NCBI GenBank assembly: GCA_032191485.1
Contig: JAVDOI010000010.1
Location: 894,501 to 958,500 of the forward strand
Length of the DNA: 64,000 nt
From: Leptoclinus maculatus
Lineage: Eukaryota; Chordata; Actinopteri; Perciformes; Stichaeidae
Direction of reading: 5' to 3'
Shown: one piece after another, positions 55,058 through 64,000 of the stretch
Layout: every line of letters begins with the position of its first letter
Position numbering within the stretch: the stretch's first letter is position 1
Made by a program: the position numbers and the translations under genes
Notes under the pieces: generated by a model
Told to the model about the DNA's origin: nothing
The model's input: only the letters and a program-made list of their open reading frames with translations
Database searches by the model: none

Positions 55058-58000
55058 ACACATATTCAAATTATATTTTCAGCCGAGATGGTTAACAAGT
55101 TTGTGATAAATGATTTGCTTCAAAGGTCCAAGCTGTTTCTCATCGCGCCTACTGTAGAGTTCAGGCAACCGCTCATCCCCTCACTCCTTAAAGCCACTAT
55201 GCATCACGGATTATGACTTTGGGCAATAGAAACCCACCACCTCAGCCCCGCCCACCATAGAGGGAAAACACTTTGCTGCGATTGACAGATGTTCCTCTGC
55301 TGTTCTGTTACACGAACTGCAGGGAATTGATGGTACACTCTCAAGAGTACTAGTTATAAACACTGTAAACATGTAAGCAAAGAGCTTCCACCGAGCTCTT
55401 ACGCACCGGGGACTCTGTTGCTCTGGTGAAACGAGACTTAATGAAAGTCTAAAGGGCCTTAACTAGAAATCATTCATACTCTAAATTGTATGCTGATTAT
55501 TTTCAAATGTATGTTAAATGGTTATTATGATGCGTTTCCTGGAAGCCGTTGATTTTCATTCATTTCTATTCAGTCTGAAATCAATTAGCATACTCTTGAA
55601 ATTTGCTTCAGTCGTGTAATCCATCGCGGTGAACATTGAGGCTGCATTTTCAATGTTACATTATAGTTATGATGTAATAATGCAATAATAATAAAGACAT
55701 CGATGTAAAAGCAAGTTACAAGAGTCTGCTGACTTTCATATCAAACGAATATGAGTAAAAGCAATGGTTGCCTTAAATAGCAGGATAAATACATCCCCAA
55801 ATCTGAAAAAGAGTAATGCACTGACGTCCAGAGTATTGCTAATGAGTACAAAGTAATACATATAGGATCTACACAGACAAAGAGGATCAGCGGTATGACT
55901 ACATATTCTGGTCTTCCCTGTGTGTGTGGAGGCAGATCAGATCCCACAGCGAGTACATTTGGCATAGCAGCTCTCCTTGAGAAGCGCTGACTCAGGATGA
56001 ACCCACACAAGAGTCAGTGTTCAGGGCAGTTAGTATAGAAGCCTGAACATTAAGCCTGACAGATGCCTTGTTGTTTACAGCAGCATCATAGTTAAAATAA
56101 AGAAAACTATTATTGATTAATCTGTAGATTATTTTCCATTTTCAAAATGTAAAGTGTATCTATGAAATGCCAAAAAAAAATGCTGACAGACAACATTCCA
56201 TTTAACTGTTTTTTTCCAATTTACAGATAAGAAAAGCAGCAAACAGTTCGTGAAAATAGATGTTCGTTAATATTCTTCAATTAATCAACTCGTGATCTCA
56301 TATCTAAAAAAGACTTGAATGTCCCGTCGATGAATGATACAGGAAAAATAATCAGGAAAAGAAAAGAAATGTATCAAACTCACAGGCTATGTTGTAAAAT
56401 CATGTAAATGTCGTCGTTCTTGTTCTAGTTAATGGGCTGAAATATGACTAAAAGAGGTGAGCAGGTTGGTGACAGGCTGAGCGGTGGGGAAGGAACGGCC
56501 CGACAGGAAGATGCCGCCGGCCTCACGCAGCCTCCTCTGTCCTCACTGCTGGATATTAGTGAGCGTTCCTACTTAGCTGGCTGGTTGGTGAGATCTACAG
56601 CTGTTGTCACAGCAGCGCTCTGCCGCCCCAGCTGTTTCCCAGCCATTACGAAATTATTCTGCACTCAGATTGAAATGGCAGTCCAGCTTGTTTTCAGCTG
56701 CTGGACTTAAATATTTGCTGTAATGCCACTATGCTGCCTGACAATGAAGATCAGAGATGAATGCATGGAAACATTTTTTGAACTGCAATTTGACATCCAT
56801 CTGGCTCAGCGTAATCCCTTTCGCTGCGGCGCATTTTAGTGCTGCTGCCTGGAGCGAATTTCAAGTGCCCTCTTCAGTTGAAAATAATGGTGTTGATAGC
56901 AGTGTGTGTACTTACTGACTCATCCGCTTCTCTCCCCTGCGGAATCAAAGGCCACTGGGCTACATGTACGCAGATACTGGAGATGTTTTTAACTCTGGTA
57001 AAGCAGCCTGCACGCTCCCACAGCTGGGTCTGCCCCAGCTGCCACTGGTTTGATTGTGCACCGCCTTTGTTTATTAGTGTTGTCCCATATTCAGTCCTTT
57101 GCCTTTCAACTGTTTGTGCATTACAGGAAGTGTCCAGATGGATTTGACTGCCTAAAAGTTGGGAGGAATCCAAACTATGGCTACACCAGTTTTGATACCT
57201 TCGGCTGGGCTTTTCTGGCCCTCTTCCGACTCATGACACAAGACTACTGGGAGAAACTCTTCCACCAGGTGCCATTTTTGAATCTACCAATATTCTGTGT
57301 TGGTTTGTGGTGAATTTTAAATATCTTTTGATCCACATATACATACATACATACAGTAGAATACAATAGTTTTGCTCAATCAAATGTCAAATAATGATGA
57401 TTAAATAAACGTTGGTTAACACTCTCTATGTCGATGATGCATATTAAAAATACTGCGTTATAATACACTGTATTGTTATAGATATAAGAATGAGTGAGTC
57501 CTCAAATGTCAGCAATGAAATGATTCAGTGAAATGTTGTCCATAAGCAAACATTATGCCGAAACTAAGAAAAAAAGGACTCCGAATGTTCCTTTAACATG
57601 TGGATTTGATTGTACTGACTTCATGTCTGCTCCCTCAGACGCTGCGCTCGGCAGGGAAGACCTACATGATTTTCTTTGTGCTGGTAATCTTCCTGGGCTC
57701 CTTCTACCTGGTCAACCTCATCCTGGCTGTAGTGGCCATGGCCTATGAGGAGCAGAATCAGGCAACCATCGCTGAGGCCTGGCAGAAGGAGAGGGAGTTC
57801 CAGCTGGCCATGGAGCACCTTCGCAGAGAACAAAGAGTAGGTTCAATGCGAACAGTCAGCGAGGGTTTTCATATTCATATGTGTGCTCTCCAGTAACATA
57901 ACTCCTTTCTGTGTGAAGCTGGCAGCAAAAAGACAACAAGCACTGGATACAGACTCAGTGTTGTCCCCAGAGTTGTCTCCATTCTGTCTGAAGACGGGCA

Positions 58001-61000
58001 GCATACGTCGAAGCAGCAGCAGGAGAAGAAGATCGCATCGGGCGTTGTCGGAGGAAACAGCAGAGGAAGCTGCTGAAGAGAAGTTTGACCCACTGGATGA
58101 GCCAATGGTACGTCATCCAACACTCGCGCTCTAAACATTTCTCCCAGTCTTTGATGTTCTCATGAAAAGCCATTGGAACTAATGTGTCCTCTGTGTTTCT
58201 GTAGCCATCTCTGTCTCCCCTTCCGGTCCACCCTCTGCTGGCCACGCTCTCCTCTCACCCCCTCAGCACCAGGAGGGGAAGCCAGGTCAGCGTCTTCAGC
58301 GCTTTCCGGCCGCGCAACAACTCAGAGGCTGACTTTGGGGACGACGAGTACAGCACGCATGGGGACGCCATCAGGAGTCGCACCAGTTCAATAGCAACGC
58401 CCTGGAAGAGGAGGACGGGCAGTGTGCGGAGCCACTGCTCTCAAATCTTCACCCCGAGCCTTAACATCAATGGCCGGCTCAACATCTCCCTGGATCAGAA
58501 TGGAGTCACCACCCTGGGCCTGCACACTCCCACCTCCATGCCTGCTTACAGCATGGAGAGGGTCAGGGAAGACACAGTGAGTGACAGAAGCCTGTGTGTA
58601 GTTAGAAAATCCTGCAGTGAAAAAGATACAAAGCATTTTATTTTGGGGTGTTTTCTGTCCAGAAGCTCACCAGTGTGGAGGACACAGTTACCAGACTTTT
58701 CCTCCAGCCCTCCCCAACAGTGACTGAGCCCCTTCCAGTACAAAGGAGAAGAGGGCTGAGCTCTGTCAGCTTCTTCAGCGATGCCATGGGGGGTGAGTCC
58801 TTTTGAGTAACTAAAGAATAGTTTGACATTTTGGGAAAATGCACTTATTTGGTATTCTTGTTGAAAATTAGAAGAGACGGTCAATACTGCTCTATGTTTG
58901 TACGCTTGAAGCTCTAACCAGCAGCTGGTTAGCTTAGCTTAGCACAAAGACTGGAAATGGGGGGGGGAACAGCTGGCCTCGCTCTGTCTGAAGGCAACAA
59001 TATCCACCTCTAAATCTAATTGATTAACAGGCTTAATCGTGTTTTGTCGTTACCATAACCCCTAGTAAATCAACAACTTATCATTTAACAGATTTACTGT
59101 GTTAGTTAGTGAACTCTCAGTGGTTGGTGGATTGTATTACCTTTGGACAGAGCTGCTTGCCTCAGTTTCCAGCCTTTTTGCTAAACTAAGCTGATCTACT
59201 GTTAACTGTAGCATCATATTTACTTTTTTTAAGAGGGGATTTAGGGAGAGGCCTGGAGATGAATAGTTCTACCTTGATGTCTCTTTGCAGAGCTAGAGGT
59301 GTCGAGGCAGAAGTGCCATCCCTGCTGGTACACATTCGCCAAGAAGTACCTGATATGGGACTGTTGCCCCTGGTGGCTGAAGTTGAAGGACTGGGTGAAG
59401 TTCATGGTGATGGACCCTTTCCTGGATTTGTTTATCACCATATGCATTGTGCTGAACACCCTCTTCATGGCCCTGGAGCACTATCCCATGACTGACGAGT
59501 TCAACACGATGCTTTCAGTGGGCAATCTGGTAAGGGGCTTTTAAAGATAGGGGCGGGCAGGTTGCCAGCGTGTGAGACACTTTCTCCTAAGTGCTGCTGG
59601 GTTGGCAGCGGAGAGGACTGAAAGCTTCACTGGGAAAAAACAGTGAAGAGGAAAGGCGACAGCATTCATTCAGATAATGTCTTTCTTTATCAGACAGTTG
59701 GGTTTTTTATAGCCAGTGTTTTGCTGCACTTAAGGTCAAATAAGGCCGTGTTGATCCTTTATCAAGCGTTCTGCTTTAGACTGTTTTGCGATTGTCCTCG
59801 GTAAGAGGGAGTATTTTTAGGAGGGAGTGGGATTGATTCCCCAATTTCTATTTTGCCATCTCCCCCTACTGGCAAATTATAGACTCTGCTAATGTCTTCA
59901 AATTTGAAAGTAATACTTTCTTATTTGTTACCATCACTGCTTATGTTTTGGTCCTATTTCTTTGTCTTTTAGTTAGTAGAATATCTCAAAAATAAAAATA
60001 TTATTTCTGTGAAATGTGGGCTGAGTAACAACAAGTGGAGGACATTTAGAAATATTCTCGATATTTTCTCTTAAACGTGATATATGTCTGGGTCCTAAAA
60101 CTGGTACATTGCACAGTATCCATTCTAGTACTCTTTAGTTTTTTTCACTTTGACCTTTTCCTCAGAGCTCTAAACCTTAAACAAGCTGCGTTATTTTATC
60201 TTTTTTGGTCACTTCGATGTAGCAGAAAAACTGTAAACACATCATTGACATTTCACCTTATGAAGCTGTTGTGTTATGTATTTATACATCCAGCAAATAC
60301 AGAGCAACATTAGTTTCATTTGGAGTCGTGTGTGAGTTCACCTGATGAGTATAAGTCTAATATTCACTCTGCTTCTTGCTCTGTTTTGGTCTCCACCAAC
60401 TCACGAGGGAAATGTCTGTCTCTTGAGCTGATAAATGCACCACTATGTTCACCAGCTAGTCGGTCGCTTTGTCTATCTGCTGTTTGATGAAACAAGGTTG
60501 ATTAGAGCGGTGAAACTGAACCAAACAGTACTGTATCTCTGCGGACCATAAAACCAAAACTATGAGCTAAAATACACTAAAACGCACTGAGGGATCTACA
60601 GTCGGGTAGCAAATATCAGTGGGTCACAAGCGACACCTGTCACATTACTCATAATCCATTTGAACCATTGTTAATATACAAATATGAATTAGTGCAGCTT
60701 TTAGTAAAGAAATACACTGAGTAATATTCCACTTGAAGAGGACATTTTTGGACTTTTTCCACCTCTTGTTGTTTTTATGTCCCTCTGTATCTGTTCTAGG
60801 TTTTCACAGGAATCTTTACAGCTGAGATGGTGCTGAAGCTGATCGCCATGGACCCCTACTACTACTTCCAGCAGGGCTGGAACATCTTTGACGGCATCAT
60901 TGTTTGCCTCAGTCTGATGGAGTTGGGTCTTTCCAATGTCGAGGGGCTGTCTGTCCTGCGATCTTTCAGACTGGTAACAGAAATCTTCAACTCTGTCTTT

Positions 61001-61546
61001 TTTTTTTTTATCTAGCTTTTTCACTATTCGTCATTTGCCATTGTTTGCCCTTCTATTGTTGTATATTTTATATATGTAACAAATCAAAGGTGATTGACAA
61101 AGGACTCAATTCTTTTAGATCATCTTATAATCAAACATAAAACTCAAACACACAGTTTATTGTTTTCTCCACTTTGTTCTCTTCATCAGTTACGAGTCTT
61201 CAAGCTGGCAAAATCCTGGCCCACTCTCAACACTCTCATCAAGATCATCGGCAACTCGGTGGGCGCCCTGGGAAACCTGACGCTGGTGTTGGCCATCATC
61301 GTGTTCATCTTCGCTGTGGTGGGCATGCAACTGTTCGGCAAGAACTACCAGGACTGTGTGTGTAAGATCTCCATCAACTGCCAGCTGCCTCGCTGGCACA
61401 TGAAGGACTTCTTCCACTCCTTCCTGATCGTGTTCCGGGTGCTGTGCGGCGAATGGATAGAGGCCATGTGGGACTGTATGGAAGTGGCCGGGCAACCCCT
61501 CTGTATCCTGGTGTTCATGTTGGTCATGGTTATTGGGAACTTGGTG
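47122..61546 (+). CDS. scn5a: Voltage-gated sodium channel alpha subunit, cardiac Nav1.5-type (partial: N-terminus to end of domain II)
   Basis: Pore-forming Na+ channel of the surface membrane that drives the action potential upstroke. Fifteen coding exons: 47122-47409, 48836-48954, 50009-50098, 51311-51439, 52540-52631, 52720-52962, 53076-53139, 57127-57268, 57639-57836, 57919-58107, 58205-58576, 58663-58792, 59291-59529, 60800-60973 and 61190-61546. They total 942 codons in phase; the remainder is off the right edge. Domain I S4 reads SALRTFRVLRALKT, and its pore loop RLMTQDYWEKLFHQ has Asp381 of the selectivity ring. The I-II linker has an Arg/Ser cluster RRSSSRRRRSH (about residues 484-494). 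Domain II S4 reads VLRSFRLLRVFKLAKSW, and its pore CGEWIEAMWDC has Glu911. Intron 2 is AT-AC. Synteny with wdr48/gorasp1 indicates the fish scn5 (scn5la/scn5lb) group; which fish paralogue cannot be told. A 5' exon border at 47082 or 47104 precedes the ATG. Confidence 0.95.
47432..47456 (+). repeat. (GT)n microsatellite close to the exon 1 donor of the channel gene
   Basis: A GT array of about 25 bases starts some 22 bases after the donor at 47410. Confidence 0.85.
48955..50008 (+). other. scn5a: U12-type (AT-AC) intron 2 of the sodium channel gene
   Basis: The intron begins ATATCCTTTT (48955-48964), the U12 5' splice consensus, and ends TTCCAC. A branch-site-like TCCTTAAC (49990-49997) lies about 11 bases before the 3' end. 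Cutting here joins CAT TC to A TTG TTC and restores the S1-region frame, and the flanking exons have the lengths usual for this gene family (119 and 90 bases). Minor-class introns at this site are known in vertebrate sodium channel genes. Confidence 0.92.
50745..50880 (+). repeat. Dispersed repeat family B, copy
   Basis: AGCTAGCTGTTTCCCC, TTCCAGTCTTTGTGCTAATC, TAAGCTAACCAGCGGCTG and TAGCTCCATATTTGCTG occur in the order of the family B arm. Intronic between channel exons 3 and 4. Confidence 0.6.
52030..52290 (-). repeat. Dispersed repeat family A, minus-strand copy
   Basis: CTCTAAGGAGCATTTTAGAG, CTTTCAGCTGGTTGTTTTGG and GTTGGTGGAGACCAAAACAG are reverse complements of the family A blocks at 46095 and 60365. 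Intronic between channel exons 4 and 5. Confidence 0.55.
55023..55055 (+). repeat. (CA)16 microsatellite
   Basis: Perfect dinucleotide array in channel intron 7. Confidence 0.9.
56085..56300. repeat. Dispersed repeat with ATTGATTAATC...AATTAATCAAC ends
   Basis: TTATTGATTAATCTGTAGAT at one side and TTCAATTAATCAACTCGTG at the other frame an A/T-rich centre. This is the form of a very common fish non-autonomous element. Shorter relics are seen near 28615-28670 and 22115-22160. Confidence 0.5.
58805..59240. mobile_element. Foldback (long inverted repeat) MITE-like element, family B
   Basis: The left arm (58805-58990), read in reverse complement, and the right arm (59130-59235) both give the family B order: TTTCCAGTCTTTGTGCTAAG, then AAGCTAACC or a variant. 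They are joined by a centre carrying CTAATTGATTAACAGG. It ends about 50 bases before channel exon 13. The arms are diverged, so it is old. Confidence 0.55.
60365..60720 (+). repeat. Dispersed repeat family A, copy 3
   Basis: GCTCTGTTTTGGTCTCCACC, ACGAGGGAAATGTCTG, CACTATGTTCACCAGCTAGT, CTGCTGTTTGATG and TCTACAGTCGGGTAGCAAAT follow the same order as the copies at 5745 and 46095. It lies just before channel exon 14. Confidence 0.65.
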
Positions 61547-64000
61547 GTGAGTATTTCATTTTTACGTGTTTTAGTAAAAGTCTTTTTCAAAAAAAGCCCA
61601 TGACCAAAACCATTGAATTGTGAAGATTTACTAATATTATATAAATTCTCTCAATAAAGGTGATCTGCGTGATATGTTCCGTCATTAGGACGAACACGGG
61701 CTTTGTAATTTATCTTCAGTCGATACTAAAAAGAATACTTAGTCCGAGCACATATACTTTAACAGTTTATGGAAGCAGGAAGTCTACTTCGAGAGAAATT
61801 CTATTGCATGTCAATACAACCAACTGTAAACCAAGTGATGGTGTCATTACTGATCAGGGATTGCGTTGTTGCACCAATGAGGGTTGGTGATTCCATAACA
61901 TCCTCAAACAGTTGTTGATGCCTCGTCGCTATATGTTTTGCCAGCTCAGATCTCTGTGTAGCCACAACGGTTTGGACGTGAGGAGCGGCTTTACCGCAGC
62001 CTCATGCCCAACGGGGCTGAATGTTTTATCCACTGCTAATGAACTAAGCCTTATGGGAGAAACCTGACCTAAGTACTGTACAAAGGATTAGCCAAGGCCA
62101 CAGTGTTCTCGCTGTCGTTCTAGCCTTTGCAGCAGGTATTGAGTTCCACACAGGATGCTACACGGCGTGCACATCATAGCATGCGGCTGTTTACGTCAAA
62201 AAGTAGTTAATCTGTATAACAGCTCTGTTTGTACACAACTGCTGTTACTCTGTGCCATAGCAAGGATATGTATATATTTGTATGTCGGCCCATATGGTGA
62301 TTTGTTGTCCAGCTGTGTCCTAATCTTACGTTAATGACAACAGAAAAATCCCGGAAGCGCAGGCAGCCAGCAGTTGCAGCGTTTTTTTTCATGGACAGTG
62401 TAGTTTTACTTCGAATGTGTTGTAATGTTAGTGTTGATTCTTGAAATCACACATTGTAGTGTTGTATTCCATTTCTGCATTACTTCGGCCTGAGCGAGTT
62501 AAATCTAATTCAACTTTATTTTTATTATCATAAAGTTTTGCCCTGATCCATTTTCAGGATTTCTTTTCATTCTATTTCTACTACGGGTACGTGGCCTGAC
62601 CCCAACATAAATTACCAAGAGATACTGTACGTGTTATGGAAGTCCAAACAAGAGAGGAATGTGCTACCAGCTACTGGATTCTCCATCTCATGCTTAGCAC
62701 AAATTAGAAAAGTATTACACACTGCACTACAATCAGCTCAGTTCTGTCGCATTACTGTTTTAAAACCTTGTCAGGCTTTTTAAAAAACTGGAACAAGGCT
62801 TTGAGTGTGGCGGACCTGTTGGATATGGTTCAAACACCTGTTCCCAGCATGCCCTCTGTTCCCTCTCCCATTAAATGCTAGTGTGTTCCACATTTAATCC
62901 TACGCTCTGAAATGTATCTGTCTGTCAGAAATGTTTTAAAACATTTTTGGTTGACTCCAAACTATTTGCTCCTCTTAACCTGGATGATGACTGATACTGT
63001 TTTTCATGCAGATCTATAGATGCTGCTATTTAATCTAAAATATACATGGATGTGCAATACATCGTTGTGTATTTCCTGACAATATTGACTATAGAGGTAT
63101 AGAGTATATATATATATAGAACAGTGTTTGGGGACACATAGTTGTGTATTATGACATCATCTTGCTATAGAACTAGAGGTACTGAACTTACCATGTTAAC
63201 GTAGCAAAATGACATCACTCAACCAGATCATTTGTCAAAATCTGAAGAGTTTGGAGGATGGTGTCCTTTTTCATCACCTTTTCATAACCAAAAACACACG
63301 AGTGAAAGTAAGGAATGGATTAAACAGTGTGTTAAGATGCTCCACCTCAAGCTACAAAAGTTAGTATGCCGTCTATCGAGCGGGTTATGCTAAAATGAAG
63401 AACATGTTTTATGCCCCCGTACCTTGAGTGAAGTTCTTCAAGTTTGGCACAAATGTCCACTTGGACTCAAGGATGAACTGGTTATAATTCGGTGTTAGGT
63501 GGTCAATGGCTACTGACCTCACAAAACACTTTTTTTGCCATGACTGAAGAATTCACGTGCTTTTTATGACAATGCTGACGTGATGACGTCCTGGACAGAC
63601 ATGGATGTAACTGCAACTTGACTGTTTGGCGGAGTTATACAACCACAGAGCGGTAATTCTTGTCATAATTCTATACTATAATACTATGGCTTACTACTCT
63701 ACCCTGCAATGCCCTTACAATACCGCTCATTCATCCCCACGTCTTCTGCATGGATCATCAGCTGGTGGGAATTCTGACTTGACGGGATTGACGGGACTTT
63801 TGTTGCGAAACCAAGAAAACAAAGTCAGCAGGAGATTTGAGTTTTCAACCAACTCACATTCGTAGTTTTGAAGAGCCTGTTTTTATAGACGTGTTTCAAA
63901 AATAACTACACATTTTGAGTATTAAAGCTGCCTTGGATATTTCTGTAAACTGCCTTTTGTGCCGTGCCAGAATGCAAAGCTTGAGTAGCAACAGTAACTA
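61547..64000 (+). other. scn5a: Start of the next sodium channel intron, running off the window
   Basis: After the donor GTGAGT at 61547 I find no match to the next expected exon (LNLFLALLLSSFS-type sequence). The stretch is A/T-rich with a short TA array near 63105-63117 and no supported gene. Confidence 0.65.

Larger units (their letters stand above)
53140..57126 (+). other. scn5a: Long intron 7 of the sodium channel gene
   Basis: About 4 kb without a recognised exon. It holds a 13-G run (53524-53536), a CA array (55023-55055) and a repeat fragment at 56085-56300. Open frames here (such as 56444-56710) look like chance. Confidence 0.7.

Overview
The window is vertebrate, and most likely from a percomorph-type teleost fish. 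The genes are intron-rich with GT-AG splice sites. The non-coding DNA carries CA/GT microsatellites, long poly-G/poly-C runs, a LINE reverse-transcriptase relic and dispersed repeats that I recognise from fish genomes. The species cannot be named from the sequence. No bacterial features, CRISPR arrays, rRNA or tRNA genes were seen.

Five protein-coding genes lie in the order xirp1 (-), csrnp1 (+), gorasp1 (+), wdr48 (-), scn5-type sodium channel (+). This is the gene order I know from human chromosome 3p22 (SCN5A/10A/11A - WDR48 - GORASP1 - TTC21A - CSRNP1 - XIRP1). The differences are that TTC21A has no room here and only one sodium channel gene is visible. All exon models were assembled by hand from reading frame, splice signals and family resemblance. 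Intron phases agree at every junction.

Region by region. 1-12563 (-): xirp1, with a giant Xin-repeat exon (1-5117, running off the left edge) and six small upstream coding exons that splice in frame onto it. A possible internal muscle-type promoter lies near 9.7-9.9 kb. 12564-23017: a 10 kb interval with no gene I can support, holding a perfect MEF2/TATA-like site, poly-G/C runs and microsatellites. 23018-26777 (+): csrnp1, four coding exons, 589 aa. 27.9-31.05 kb (+): gorasp1, nine exons, 483 aa, behind an NRF1/YY1-type promoter. 33603-40083 (-): wdr48, eighteen exons, 677 aa, convergent with gorasp1. 40.1-47.1 kb: a spacer between divergent wdr48 and the channel gene, with a CTCF-like motif, a candidate non-coding first exon and a cluster of transposon debris. 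47122-61546 (+): the first fifteen coding exons (942 codons) of the voltage-gated sodium channel, ending after domain II; the rest lies beyond the right edge.

There is no operon-like logic. The genes are linked by conserved synteny. xirp1 and the scn5 channel both act in striated and cardiac muscle (intercalated disc/myofibril and action potential upstroke). csrnp1 encodes a nuclear protein, gorasp1 a Golgi stacking protein, and wdr48 a deubiquitinase cofactor.

I did not find an undescribed molecular system. The most interesting items are the extended xirp1 N-terminus and its possible second promoter, the unusually long Xin-repeat array, a U12-type AT-AC intron in the channel gene, a Tyr at the tetrodotoxin-determining position of this scn5-type channel, and a GT microsatellite standing directly at a wdr48 splice acceptor.
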